From: Lates calcarifer
Lineage: Eukaryota; Chordata; Actinopteri; Centropomidae
Reading direction: 5' to 3'
NCBI RefSeq assembly: GCF_001640805.2
Contig: NC_066833.1
Span: forward strand, 4,192,471 to 4,256,470
DNA: 64,000 nt
Shown: piece by piece, positions 12,701 to 27,800 of the stretch
How positions within the stretch are numbered: the first letter of the stretch is position 1
Layout of the letters: each line of letters opens with the position of its first letter
The notes under the pieces: model-generated
The model's input: the letters and a program-made list of their open reading frames with translations, nothing else
What the model was told of the DNA's origin: nothing
Database searches by the model: none
Program-made: the position numbers and the translations under genes

Positions 12701-15700
12701 CCAACAACTGTTCCTGTGAAACCACAGAGAGCGCTTTGTGACAGTGGGGCCAGCTTTGGTGCGATCCAGTAACACAATGCCTGCCTCTATTTATCTGTAC
12801 TCAGTAGAAACAGAAGTCTTTCGTTTAGTCAGCCGTGAGGCTGGACACACTGAATGCACAAATGCAGGATGGCTATTTGTTTGTTTTTTGTTTGTGCCGA
12901 TCATCCATAAGCAGTCATTAAATGTTAACAGTCCACTACATTCTGCCGCTCTTCTCTCCTGTCCTCTTCTCTCCTCCTTTCTCAGCGTGGTTGTCCAGTG
13001 TGGAGCCATAATGAGTTCCTAATGATACCAAACAGTACGCCTCCTCCACACTTTCCCTCGCTCGCTCCTCTGAATCTGTCAGTTAATTATTGTGGAGTGC
13101 CCTGTGCAAGGCATGCTGTAAAAACTAATCTGTGCCTACTAGTTTCTAAAAACCCACAGGAAACACTATTAAGGTCTGTTTTGAGCCCCGTAGCCAGCAA
13201 ATAATATCTTGTAAATAGCACTGCGCTCCACCTGGATTGGTCATGCTCCACCAAGAGCTGCTCATTGGCAGTTTTCTGTCTGGGAAAATCTGGAGTGTTC
13301 AGACTGATAAACCGCCTAAAGGCGCAGCAGGTTTTATTAAAGAGGAAATCAGCTGGCACGGCATCCTCAGTGTTTTGTTTTTTCTTTTCTTCCTCTCCTT
13401 GAATGTCGGAAAGTAATTTTCTCATGGAGCTCAATGATGTGTAGCTGTCATCCTGTAAATCTGAGATACTGGTTAGAGAGCGTGCCTGGGTCGTGAGGAT
13501 CAGGTTCAGTTGTTGAATTTTGAACACAAAGGCAGACAGTGTGCATTTCTATTATGACTGGTTACAAGGTCTCTGAAAGATGGAGCAAATTCAGATGGAG
13601 AGCTTGATTGACTACACCCCACATAGGAAAATAGACAGCTGGGTAATCAGCACCAATGCTGGAGACAGTGTGGGCAGATGAATGTCAGTCACTCACATTT
13701 TCTCTGGTGATGTATTAGAATACATACATTCTGGGACACAGCTTTTCAAACCCTTGTGGAGATTTTAGGTTGAAAGATTCCGCCCGACACACGTGTGTAT
13801 GTTAAAAAGCATCTGCATCTCTTTAGAGACATATTCTCCTCTTCCCTTTAGCGTGTATCAACACTTTGTCACTGTTACTTTCTGTATCTTCTCCTTCATC
13901 TTCCTGAGCAGTATTGTACTTTACTTAATTCAATTTAAAACTCAACTTCTAGGGAGCAAAAATGAGAAAAGATGGCCAACTGACCGGAAATCACATTGCT
14001 TTTCTCTTTACTTTTAATTGATTCTCTTTTTCAAACTTCAAGAATTTAGTTTGACTCAAACTCAACTCAAAGTCTGCTAACTAGCCTTTGTTGGAGCTTT
14101 TGGTTGTGTCACATGGTCTTCATCAGTTGGAGATTGATATGCTGACGTACAAACTCAGTAGCTGTTATGATTGTATCCACAGCAGTATTAGGACTTAAGC
14201 CGTTTGGTCAGTTCTTAACTTTGGGAATAGTAGTTTGACAAAACAACCTCAACTCATAGTCCACTTACTGGCTTTTCCAGATTTAAAAGCCTATCAAGGC
14301 TGATATATTTGACATGGGGAGAGGCTCAGTAGGCATAAGCGCTCCAGGAAAAAGTCAGTAAATGAACTATGAGATGAGGCTGTTTTGTCAAAAAGTACTT
14401 TTTCCATGATGAAGAATGATTTACAGGCTTAAAGAGTCTAGTTTGGACAGGCTCTTTTTAGAATCTCTGTGGCATTTGAATGGAAAGTTCATCATGTAAA
14501 CACTCATTAAAGTGAAGTGTGATGAACTACCTGTTATTTTTATTCAAGTGAAATATGGTGCCAATAATTGACTTCTATTCACGCTGAGTTTCAGTAAACT
14601 GAAAGCAGTCCTACAGTAAAGTTTCCATCCCTGGAAGTCTACTGGTTATCCTGTCAGAGTTGAGGACACAGCGACAGAAGCAGGCAGCGGTCCACACCCA
14701 GCTGTGGCCCCACACCTGCCAGGGTGACTGGCTGTAGGATTGAGCTGTGTGTGTGTGCGTGCACTAAATGGGTGTGTATGCATTGTGGTGACACGAGGCA
14801 GCCTAAGCAGCCAAAACTACTAGAACACACAGCTCTCCCCGGTGTGCTTTTCTGAGTTCTGATCAGCATTACTGCAAGACTGGAAACAAACCAGCCAGAA
14901 ATGATGGCAACATTTTATCTTAACTGGCTCGGAAAAGTGACATAACAAAACTTGCTACAATAACTGCTCACCATAAGTGATGCAAAGTATTTTTCTTCAT
15001 TGTTCAAACTTGTTTTTATGATGCTCAGAACTGATAAGTGTATCTCTATGGCAGCTCATGTAAACTTCCTTTGTTGGCTGATGAATACCTGAGATTACAG
15101 CTTGTTTTCATCTAAATAGACCAGGAGGAGTCACGAGCCGTCTGCGTTTTCATACGCCTAAATTTAGTTTACACCACAATGTGTAGTTTAGTTATAGGTT
15201 GCATCTTATTGTGAAACTTGTGAAACAACAAATCAGAGTTGCTAAGATACTGGTGAGTTAAATCTCCAGCACCCTGAACCACTGACTGTGATCGTCTGAG
15301 AGATTCTTCTTTTTAAGCCTTGATATCTTATTATTAGAACAATATTTTCCAAAACCAACACTCAGGAATTAGAAGAGGTGAAGTGAAGTATGGAGCACCT
15401 GGCTGGTTTGGACAAAAAGTTTCTGTATTTCAAAAGAATAGTTTTTTTAGTTTTCTCCCTTTTCTTTCAAGCAGGAGTTGTGTTATTGTGAACTGTAGAA
15501 GAACTGCTTTCTAAAGCACATCAGTGCTGGCCTCAGCTTGGCTTCAACATCCAGCTGGTGGTTGTTGCATGGTGTGATCAGGCCTCAAAGACATTAATTA
15601 GCTCGCTGACGTAGTGTTGTGTAAGTTTAAAATTGTGAATCACAAGATCCTCTTTGTCTGCTCAGCCACAGTGATTATCATCACTCATTCCAAATATCTA

Positions 15701-18700
15701 GGGCTACCCCCCCACCCCTTTTTTTCCCCTTGTTGGTACCAATGAACAATGTATCTGTGACTTTGAGTGATGAAATACGGAAAGCTGGCATCAAATGTCT
15801 GGTCAGACAAATTGTGGTACAGCTGCTTGTGTTTGGCCAACACAACTGACCTTTAACTACCCAGTTGCCCTTGTCTTTATTCCAAACAAAATTACTGTTG
15901 TTTAAAATTAATAAACTAAACAAGACCTTACGTTGTCTGGAGTTAAAACCTGAATTTCAATAAACTTCTCTGAATGTATCTGGTGTAAAATGAGCCTCAT
16001 CCATTTGACTTGAATATTTAATGTCTCCACTTCTTTAACCATTACATTATCTTTTTTTTTTCTCTAATCCTGAAGTTAAATCAGATATTGTATAAAACTA
16101 GCAATAATTTACAGACAATTTGAAGAAACTTGCATGGATAAAATGATATTTGTTAAAGCTAGGACTGGGCAGCCATAGTCAATATTACTGTGTGTTAAAT
16201 ATCAGTGGAATCATGTCTTGATGATATGACCGTGTGAAGATTTTGTGAACCAAATTAATTATTTCAATCAAAGTGTAAATAATAATTGGTTTCAGCCATA
16301 CTTACCAGATCTAATTAATGAGTCAACACATTTTAAACTCAGTGCTCTCCACAGGCAGTATTAGCTATATACTATTATACATAAACAATTGTCACACTGT
16401 AAATATTGATATATTGCATCTAAAATTGTTGTTTGTGAGTCAGCTCTTTTTAACAGAGGTATTTGAAAGAAGGGAGCTGGGAGGAGGATGTTACTGTATG
16501 TTAGGTGTGAGGTGACCTGTGGTGGATCGACCATCAGTCTCTGAACGTTCCAGTAATTTTACTCTCAGTATCTACTCAGCCATCATGTCTTTGTGTTCCT
16601 GTCTGAGGAGTATCTTCGAGGTGACTGACATACAGACAGATGTGTGCTGTATGGACACAGTCAGGATTTGTATTGTGTAGTCATGAATGGCCTGATTTAA
16701 ACCCCTGTGGTGGTGACACACCAGGATTTGTTTGTGTCTCATATGTTTCTTTTTAGCAGAAACTCATGCAAGGATAAGTCACTTGCTCTCAGAGCCTGAC
16801 TGGTATATCTAAACCAGATTGTCTTTTTTCAGACATATCAGCATCAATATATATGCAAAGATATGGAAGCAGAAACTGCAGGACTTAAATGCCTTATGAC
16901 TTTCCTTTTGAGCCTTAATTTATATGAATTCTAGTTTAGCCCGCTTTGTGTGCAGCTCATTAATAGCTGACATTTTGGATTATTGCAAAATATTCTTCCT
17001 GTGATCTGTGTTAAAGGATAACTGAATGGGAGCCTGGGCAAAAAAGTGTTTTTTTACTCTTTAAGTACTGATATCCTTATCAGTCTCAAAAATCCTCTGC
17101 TGCTCAGGTTCTTCTCTCCTGTCTGTTTTGAACAAGGCCTCAGTAAGTCTTGATGTCCTCGTCCTCCTGCCCCCCTGACCCACATCTCCACCGCCAGCTC
17201 TGCAGCTGATTCTAAATAATGATCTAAGCACTCAACAGTCTCCAGCTGCCAGAAATAGTGTGGCTCTATTTTCCAGACTTGCACAAACCTTCTTTTACCC
17301 CATAAATAAAACTGCTGTCCCAAAGCTGTGTCTTGTGTGTGTGTGTGTGTGTGTGTGTGCATGTGCACATCATGTGTGTGCATGCATGTGTGTCTCCTTA
17401 TAGGGTAAACTAGAACATATGTGTTTATTCATGTCAGTGCCCAGCATTACTGGAGCTGTGTTTTGCTGAAGGAGGCAGTTCTCTTCAGGCCCAAAGTGCC
17501 TTTTATGTGTTTAAATGGTCTATTTGTTTTAAAACAGTCCAGTCTGACAGGAGGAGACAGTGCAGGTGAAATGAAGGAGTTCAGGTTGTTATCCTCGCAG
17601 CAGCAAAAACATGTTGAAACACAGGTAATACTCGTGAAAGTCACTTTCACCATTACGGAAATATGTGCAGCTTCAGCTCTGAACTACCATCATTAAAAAT
17701 ATTCATATTTAAACAAGAAAATAACATGTGTCCTGTTCTCACCCAAAACATACTTTCCATCCCACAAAAAATATCAGCATCTCATTAAAAGTTCTGTCGT
17801 CTTGAGAAAATTAAAGCTTGTCGCTGCCATTGTGCTGCTCAAATGTACGATCAGGACTGACTTCCTTCAGGATCTAACAGCTACCCTGCAGCTCTGACAC
17901 AGAAAATAAACTCTGCACTTCAGTTAACCAAACTGACATTCCAGATGTTGAATGTAACTTTGTATTTGATCTGCATGTGCATTCTTTTTCTGAGATCCCA
18001 TTGTCATCTGAATGTCATCTGATCCACAGAGAATGACTTACGGTAAAAGTATCTTGTTTGATCCCCGTCAGGACCAGCGAGTGTCTTGTTGTACCCTCTG
18101 GATTTACTGAGATAATGTATTGGTTTTTTTTTTTTTTGGTTTTTTTTCACTCCACATACCTCTGCTTTCTTATAGCTCATCTGTTATGTCAAGGTTGAAA
18201 TACAGTATGAAAATACTTTTGAATTGTATTTTGAAACCTGCTGCAATGGGCATTATCATTTTACATAAAGGAAAAAAATCCTCACATGCACCACTAAAGC
18301 CTCGCTGTATGTCAGCTGTTGTTTTCAGTAGGAAAGGACTGAGGTCTATCCTCCTGCAAAATGGAGTCTGTGGTTCACATTAATGTTTTATGTGTCATTA
18401 CTTGAACATGCAGCAATTAGTGAGTCTGGTCTTCGTTAACGTTTGGCTGTCAGCCACCCAGGCAGTCTACAATCACCAGTGAATAGAGATGCACCGATCC
18501 AACTTTTTCAGTCCCAGTACCTGATGCTGGTACTTGGGTTAAAGTGCTGGCCAATACAGAGCACTGATCTGACATCAGTGTTTAATCAATAAGCTGTATG
18601 CCTCGCTGTGTGAAAGAGACTGGTGTCCATATAAATTTACTGAATTAGTAGCAATGTGAAATGTGTGACTTTCAGTAGTGGAGGAAGTATTCAGATCCTT

Positions 18701-21700
18701 TACTTAATAAAAGTACCACACAACAACACAAACAAACTAACAGATGGAGGCAGTGGTAGGACTAGCAACTCCAGTGTTCTGCTCAGTAAAATTCCTGTTA
18801 TTGTCAATGGAGTCTGGTAGTATATATAGATTCTGTAAACAAAAGATCTAGCTTAATAAAAAAAAGTCTTTTACAGAATCCTGTCATAATGTCAGACACA
18901 ATCTGAGCCTGTTAGTGGCAAAAACAAGCACTTTAGTGGACGTACTTTGAGGCCAACCATTACACCTGTTGGTGTGGTAAGATTTTTGCCCCTGTCAATC
19001 AGTTATTCTAAGTGTAGAGAAAAGTTACTCTTAGATGTAACCTGCTAACCTGGCTGTATTGAAAATAGAGTGACATTGAGTTTATCTCAAACGTAATAAT
19101 TTCAGTCTGTGAGGTTGTCATTTTTCAACAATAAGATGACAGCAAAGATGTAAAAAATGAGTTTTTGACAGTAATGACTATTGCATTGCAAGTGTAAATG
19201 ATAGTTTGATTTGAGATTATGATTGTCAGCAGTGTGCTAGTACTTATTTCAGCAACAATTTTGGAACTGTTTGATTTGCCAAAGCCAAGATACATTTTTA
19301 ATCAGAAATATTTTAAACTCTCGCTGACTGTGCAAATATTCCCATGTTGTGAATTTTACCCAGTGAAGTGACATATTGGTGATTCTTAGCCAACATTCAG
19401 GATTGCTCCATCTTCGTGGGAAAGGGGAATTCAGGTGTACTTTATGTGGACTTAACAAAGCTACCTGAGCCGCACCTGGGCACCTGACACTAAGTCCTTG
19501 GACCCCGAGGTAAAACAAACACCAGATGACTCCTCCCTCTCCTTGCTGTTGAGTTGTTGAGACTTGACTGAACTTGACCACTGCAGACAAAAGACCTGAG
19601 GTTTCTTTGGTGAATTACTGCAGATACAAGGCCGCACCCTGATCCTGTCACTGTGTGCAGACTTATAAAGTTCCTTAGATACGTCCAGGTGTTTCTTTGC
19701 ACTGGATGTGTTTTGAGGTCTCTCTCTCTCTGTCTTTCAAGTGAAAAGTGTTGAAAGTGTTTGGGTTTCATTTTGTGGGTTCAGCAGCTGTTATCAGGGC
19801 TCACTGTGAAGTCCAATAGGCTCATTGCCAGCTCAGCCCTCTTGGGTGGTTCATCAGCATTAAGAGCCCCTGGGAGTTAATGTTGCAGCCCCAGGATTTA
19901 CATCCTTAAAGCTAAACATCTGACCGTAATTGTTTGAGTTGGATTAAAAGAAAAGAAAAAAAATCACAGCTGCCTGAGGGCGGTTGGATGCTTGCTGTGC
20001 TGTCCACAGTGTGTTGAACCAGGGTGCTCATGAAAAAACAAATAAAGGAGAGCTCCTGCATTCAGCTATGTGTAGAGAAGGTTTCAGGGAGTGGTAACCA
20101 TTCTTCATTCATTGATTATTTAATACTGACAGCTTCAGCTCTGGGCCTGGCATGATTAGGCCCAGGCCTGGAGGCTATGCTAGAACATCCCGTTTAGCCG
20201 CTTTAATGAATATTTTTAAACTAACAATGGATCAGATGCCTTTGTGTCCCCTGCAGTGCATTGTTTTGGTTTTACCGCTTGTAACATCCCAACCGCAGCA
20301 GGCAGCAGTGTTCAGGAAAAAACTGTCCCCTACCTGACAGACTCAGTTAGAGACTAGCTGGTGATTTAGCAGCTAAAGAGCCAGATATTTCCTCCAGGAG
20401 CTGGTGGAGACCAAAAACAGAGCTAAAATAATGAAATTAATATTAACCCTCCATTTACTGGTTAAACAGAAACACATATCATATCCCAATGCGTTGTCCA
20501 AATGCTAATGTTGCTCTGTACACAGCTGATTGTGTAAATATACGACTGTAATTAAGTTGTGTTAGCAGCTTGCCTCAGTGTGGTCAAAAATGATTTAATT
20601 CAATTTTAAGCAGAAGTGAGATGCATTGAAGATTGGTCATCTAAGAGTATAAAAGTGGCTCTTTTAAAAACTTTGATTAAAGGCACATGTATCAGGTTGT
20701 AGTGGAGGCCATGTCCATGGGACAGCAGGACCTCCACTGGAGGTTCTGTTGGAGCTTATATGTGTATTACTTCAGAAGACGTAATGACTTTGGCAAAGGA
20801 TTTTTTTGGTAAAGCTTCCCAAACCTGGTTTTGTTTATTTCAGGGAAGTTCAGGGAAGTAGGCCAAAATAAATGAGCCACTATTACAGCAAAAAGGCTTT
20901 GCTTTTCAGCTTTTTGTGCAGCTTTTCCACTTGAAATATCATGAGGAGATCCTGTAAAGCCTGCTCTGGAAACAGCACTGAGTAAGATAGAAGTGTTCAA
21001 CCAAACAACAGATGAAAAGTGGTGGAACTGAGGCTAACTAGCAGAGGAGGAAGGGGATTAACTTTATTCCTTTGAATGGCATTTCTGCAGTGCCACCCAC
21101 CCAACACACAAGTGGTGTAAAACCCCTATATACATTATCAAAAAATGATCAATCTTAGCATGTAGCATTCCAGTTTGTTGTAGAGATGATTATCAGCATT
21201 AAATGGAGTGTCAACAGATGAAATGCTTACTCAGCAAATGTCAGACAGACAACAAACAGCTGGTTGCCTCAGAGTTATGAATCTCAGGTCACAGAGGTAA
21301 TCATTGTGTCTCCAGGTCGCCCTTCTCTGGTTGTTTTTATGGGCTTTTGTTTTCTGCTGACTGTGAGTAATGTCAGTGGATGGTTGAGGCATCCTATGAC
21401 TGAGGTGACCGAGGAGAATCTAGACGTAAACACTATTTTCATGGCTGGTAATGACTGTTGTCTGTCAAGCATGTGATGTTATTCACATAAAAATCACCCT
21501 CTGATACCTGTAATTTTACACAATGTGATCCTGCTACATGTTCTTTTAGTTTTAGTGAGCATTGTGTTAGTTTGCTCTGTGGGCTGGTTATTTTAAAGGT
21601 AGCATTATCCTTTGCTTACTGGCACATAAAGACAACCTAGCCAGAGAAGAAGTTGTTTGTCTTTGAAGGTTTTTACCCCCTGCGTCTCATACAGAGCTGA

Positions 21701-21812
21701 TATTAGCTGTCTGTTTATTTCTGATGATGAACTTGGCTCAGCATTCAAGAGAGAGCTTGTCTTGGCCTGCAAATTTTAACAGCCCACATTTTTTAGCTGT
21801 CTTACTCTGAAC

Positions 21813-21851
<39 letters not shown>

Positions 21852-24800
21852 ACACAAAGATAGGGTAGCAATACTGCTTTAACAGCCCTTTAAAGGAGAA
21901 CATGTCAGCTAAAAATTGGGCAGCATATACAAAACACACATCACAGAAGACCCTATTTGAAGTTGGGCTTTAAGTATAGCACATGGAATTGGTTTCAAAA
22001 GATGTAATAAATAGTGGAATAAACAGTGTGGCAGAGCAGCATATTCTGTTTCACCACAGTATCTTTTAATTGCAGCCTTTGTAGCTGTGATAGCTTCAAT
22101 AGAAATAGTTTACCATTTTAGGAAACAGGCTTATTTGCAGAGTTACATGACAAGATCGATATCATTCACGTCTGTGTGTTAGGTTTGGCGGTAGAGCCAG
22201 GAGGAAGCTGGAGGAAACAGCTAGTGTGATGGTCCAAATTTCAAATATATGCCCGCCACCACCCTTAAAACAAATTCATAAACGCATTGTATCTTGCTTG
22301 TTTAATCCATACACAAACAGTAATGTGAAAAGGGGTGATGTATGAGGGGTAAGGATGGGCATTTCAAGGAAAAATTCTATCTGATATTTACTGGGAACTA
22401 TTTGATGATTCTTCGAACATCCCCCTTTTGATGGCTGTGTTAGTCTTGTGTTAGTAGCATTAAATCTTGCTCCTTGTTTGCACTCATTATCCTTGAGATT
22501 TGTCTAGAAAAATTCAGTTGACTGGATATAATTTAGTCAAATGTCTGTATGTATATGGTCCTACTATTTAGGAAATTGCCACAGAGCTCTGCATTCAAAG
22601 TGTGTCTAAACATTGATCTGGGCATGGGTATGAAACATTTTTAAAGCTTTGAATATTCCCAGGAACACAGTGGACTTGATCAGTGTGAAACAGATTATTT
22701 AAAACGTGAGGACTCTTCCCTCTTTCCAAACTCAGTGACTGGAGAAGAGGGGCCAGGAAGGTGACCAGCAGTCTTGTTGCAGCTCTAGCAGACCTTCAGA
22801 AATCTTTTGCAGAGATGGAACAACAACCATCTCAGCTATGCTAACCACCTCCTTGCTCTAACTCCATCCTAAATGCTCAAGATAAAGTGAATCATTCCAG
22901 CTAATAATGTTCTTGTCCTATAAAGAGGAGCAGCAGACAAATTGTCATTGTTATTCGTAAGCAGGACAGCAGGTCTGTCCTATCAGTTTCCTACAGAAAG
23001 ATCTCTGTTCTCACAGCAAAAGTGTCACCTCTTCCACCTGCTCTTATATTTTCCAGTGTGCTCCTGGCTTCTGCAGACAGACTAGATGAGCTGGTGCTCT
23101 GGGACTATGACTCTGTTTGTACTATCTGGATTTTAAATCATTTTGGAATCATGGGCCTTCTTTAATCTCACATGACATAAATTAAGTCCTCATAATCCAT
23201 CGGCCATATCTGGCTAAACACAGTTAATCTCCAGAACTATTTATTCCCTCAAATTGGATGACATTTACCCCACCCCCCACCCCCATGCCTTCCATAGAGT
23301 TAGCTTATTTTCCTTCCTGGGTAGCAAAGCTTCAAAGCTCTGAGTTTGGAGAGACAGACAGAAGAACCTCTGTGAGTCTTGTTTCCTTCTTATCAGATGA
23401 GTATGTGTCCGAGCCTTTAGCCCTGAAGGAGGATTCGAAACCGTACCTCATGAATGACAGAAAATCTGACTCTTTAAACTCTGACAGTGTCCTCTAGTGA
23501 ACTTAAAGTTTCTGTAAAAGCCTTTCTTTCCTGTTGGAGAGTGAACTTTTGTTCTCTCAGTGATATTTTTTTTTTTTTTTTTTTTTTTTTGTGGAAACAA
23601 ATTTTTTTTTTTTGCCTCGTCAGCAGTTTGCTTGCTCCCTGACTCCCCTTGTTTAGAGAAGCTGCTGTCATTTACTTACTTAGAGGGTTTCACTGCCCTG
23701 TTCCTCATGAAAGCATCACTTCTTTTTCTATATCTACTTTGGCAGTTTTTGTGTGGCAGGAAGAGGTTTGCTGATGTGGAGTTGAAGGGTTTGGGAGACT
23801 GAAATGACAGTTGACCACAAATGGGCAGGAATCTCTTGACCAGTACCATCCCCTGAAGTTACAAATAAGTGTATTCCATTGTGCACTTTTACTGGACACT
23901 TGAATATATTTAAAATTCTCCTCAAAGAAGAAACAAGTCCAAACAAATCATCCTCTCATCTTGGCACATTGCGACATTGGACTGAGTTTGAACACGATGG
24001 GAGCAGCTACTGTTTAAATTTTCTCTGTATGTTTTTCGTTCAGACACACAATATAAGAAATCATATAGCATATATATAGAAAACACTCCCAGGGCAGTCT
24101 GAGCCTACGGTAAGTAGTAATCTTATCCCGCAGCCTACTGTATAATTAAGTTGAGTGGTTTTTGGTGATATTGTTCTGCTGTCAGAGCTTTCATTTAAAG
24201 TTATACAGTCATAATCTGCATTTCTTTCCAGGGTCAGGGAGGGGCTTCATGCTATGATAGATATGTCTGTACAAAGCACTCTGTCATTAGACTTTTTTAA
24301 TTTAGTCAGACAAAAGAAGCAACAGTAGTATTAACTGATATGCTGCAATGCTTAAGTTATGTTTACTACTGCATTGAAGTACCTTTCTTTTAGAATAAAC
24401 TGCTGTAGCTGTTTTAACTCACATTAACTTATTACTACTTAACATTTAACTCATGTCACACAGACTTTGAATTACACCAGCTACCCAGGATTTCAGTGGT
24501 GACATATTTTCATGGCAGACACAGAGTATCAAAATGCCTGATCCTGAAAGGATCACTCAATTGGTGGATTGGCACAAAAGTAGTAAATCCATTTTAATAA
24601 ACAATATATTATAAAGCAAAAATTACTGTTTCTAGCCTCTCAAACGTATTAGCTGGTTTTCTAAGCCGTCTATGATTGGAAATCTCTTTCTCCCTACACA
24701 TGCACTGTCCTCTTTCTGATAGAAATGGGGAAAGAACAGAAGCTAGTGCTAGAGATGGAGCAGTAACAACTAGACATACTGTAGATTCACATCTGATTCT

Positions 24801-27800
24801 GGGACATTTGATGGATTCTCTCTGCAGATGCAGATACAAACAGCTGATAGTAGTTTCTTTTGCTACATGTCTAGGCTGTCTCCCTCACAGGGAGACATCC
24901 AAAGAGATGTTCTTTATTTTGAAAGGAGTCAGTTGAGGTGCTATGAGCATCTGATCAGTTTGCCTTGCTGTTGAGATTTTGTGGACATGTCACATACTGC
25001 AGGTTTGGGCAGAAATGTCTGGTTCACCTTGGTTAAACTGCTACAACTGTTATTGGACATTAAAAAAAAAACATTAAAAGTAATAAGAATGACCTTAAAC
25101 TTATTCAGAATATGAAAATTTCAAGATGTCACTTTCCATGGAAATGGGAAGTTATAGTCCTGCTGCTGTGGCGTAATATTTACCTTCATGCATATTTTTG
25201 TAGCAACATTATTTTGAAAATTATATGCAGGTATGCCAATGATGCGCAGCAGGATTTCCCACAGGAAATTGGCAGGCACAGGAAATAAAGCCTTTATGGC
25301 TTTTCCACCCTCTCTGGGGACAGACTAGTTACCTCTTTACGTGTTTCCTTCCCCCCAAATGTATGAATTCTTCATGTGATGCAGGCAAACCAGGGTGCAC
25401 CACAGGTATTACAAACATTCAGTCAAGCTTTTCATCAGGCTCAGCTGAGAGCGCAGAGAAGAGGGCAATGCTTCGGACTGCAACTGGAGGTACAGGAGGT
25501 TAGAGGGCCATGTTTTCTTTTCATACACACACAAACACACTGCAGCCTCTGGGACACAGGCAGCTCTGTGACCGCCACTACAGGAAGTGAAGGAGAGGGA
25601 GTGTTTCAGCCCTCCATCCAGTCCCTCTGCATACTACCACATCATATCAGACAGCACATTCCTAATGAGGGTTACTGAGTTCAGTGTGACGACCTCTCTA
25701 GCTTTATAGATGATGATTCCTCCAGACCAGATGGAATCTTGGTTTGATATGAAACTGATCGTATGCGTGGTTTGTCTGAGCTTCTGTACCAATTAGACGT
25801 GTTGAAATTTTGCTCTAAAAATTAGGTTTTAATCTTTCTTCATGCCAGAATGAAAACATAGAATCAAATAACTTAAGCTCACAAGGCTAGACACGATGCC
25901 CAGCTGCTTTACAACAACTGAGATTTTGTGGTTTGTAGACATCTTAGAGCTACACATCTGCGTCCAAGCCGTGTCTCTCTAGACAGAGAGTGATGTGTGA
26001 GACACTTCTTTGTTCACTCTATCACTGCAGACAGGAAATATTTGGTTATGCACAACAGAGATGTCATGGTATGATTTGCTCTGTGAACATTGTGTTTATT
26101 TAGACTGCTTTTATGAAGAGGGGCAGCTTTAGTTGAGCTCCTGTTTGATTTTAAAGCTCAAGCTCTTGCTGCACATTTGCATGATGTGGTACAACAAATA
26201 AAATCCCTCTAAAAATAACTCAACAGCTCATTTCCTCTTTGTATAATCCAAATATTTGCTTAGTTGTTTAAATGTGATGTTGAAATCCAGTATGTCTCTA
26301 GGCAGAAAATATGGGAATGCATTTACAGGCTGTCTCTGTTCTGTGTCTAGTGCTGCTATTGGTTTAATGTTAAATAGATTCTTGATCCCATAATTGTGTC
26401 TTCAAAGGCAGCCAGTCTGACAGAATAGACAGGCTGTAATCCAGCTTTATGTTACATTTTTAGCAGGCTGACGCTTCACTAGCGAGGGGCTGCCAGCCAC
26501 AAGATGTACAGGAGGTACAGTGATCTCAGAATTTTTCTGTGTTTGAGTCTTATGCTATTTATGTAAAGCTTTTTCCTACTGGCATTAAACTGGTCAGCCA
26601 ATAATCTAACATGCAGATGTTGTGGTTTATTGTATATTGTGTGTTTATGGGAAAATTTGCTTTCCTTTGAGTTTCAGAGTTCACTCTCAACTTTGGAAAG
26701 AGCAGTTAGACAAAACGGCCTCACCTCAAGAGTAAACAAAACCTCGCTCTATTATCTCTTCCAGGGAGGTTATGTTCTCACCCATGTCTATTTATTTTTA
26801 GCAGTATTGCACAAAAAGTACTACACCAATTTGCACCAAACTTGGTGGAGAGATGGGTCAGGACAGGCCAGGAAACCACATCCTTTTTCCTTTTATTTTT
26901 CTATTATTAAGAGCCAGACAGACATGTGTAGGACTGTTTGGCCTTGACAGAGGTATGAGCTCTGCTGAGCCATTCTTGTCTATATATGTGAAGGGTAGAG
27001 TGCCAGAATATTATACTCAAATAAACAGAAAAAGTACTGGTATAAAAAAGTCATTTAGGAAAGTTGTTGTACATTACTCCATATCACCCATACTTGAAAA
27101 AGGTGGTGGGGTAAAGAGAAATGCTGTATGATGATAAATTAAGGAACACCTTTAAGCTTCAAAATAAAGTGCATCAGCATGTCAACACATACTGCTTACA
27201 GGCAGAACAACATCATATGAGACGTCATGCATTTTTCCTTTGCTATTGATGGTCATTTTGCAGCCTCACTGATTACAGATTTTTTCTTAAAGGCAAAAAA
27301 AGTACACAAAAAGTGACTCTCACAGTAGCATGAGTAAATGTACTCTGTTACTCAGATCCCTGTGTATGTGTACTTGATAGTCAGTGGTGTATTGTGAGGA
27401 CTTGAAAGGCGAGGCGATGAAGGCGCTAGAGGTTTTTCTGTCCCTCTTTTTCATCCCGCTCAGCAGTAGCAAAGCAAGATGTGAATTAACTCAGTGATGC
27501 GTAATCCCCTCAGAAGAGGAAGTGAGCAGCATGGGGCAGATCCTGCTGCACCAGACTGAGACTGAGTTCCCTGCTTTGGTTGCTCATTCTCCTGTATGCC
27601 TGTCACTCTCTCTCTTTCTCTGATCTGACAGCTAACAGAACTCCGAATCCGTCACACACTGTATCTGAGGTAGAGGAATTGACGGACTCAGTCAGGAAAG
27701 AACAGCCCACTGTCCGAGGTGAAAATCTCAGAACTGTCTGAGCAGCTCTTTCTTCTGGGTCCGTTTTGCCCCAACTTGGCTGCTTGTCCAGGCTGACAGA

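Noticed and set aside
12038..13527. Several open frames of 90-146 codons on both strands
   Set aside because: They overlap one another on opposite strands, lack domains and have no consistent splice partners. They lie inside the large itgb5 intron.
20700..20760. Small palindrome around cctccactggagg
   Set aside because: Arms are only six bases with mismatched extensions; expected by chance in this length of sequence.
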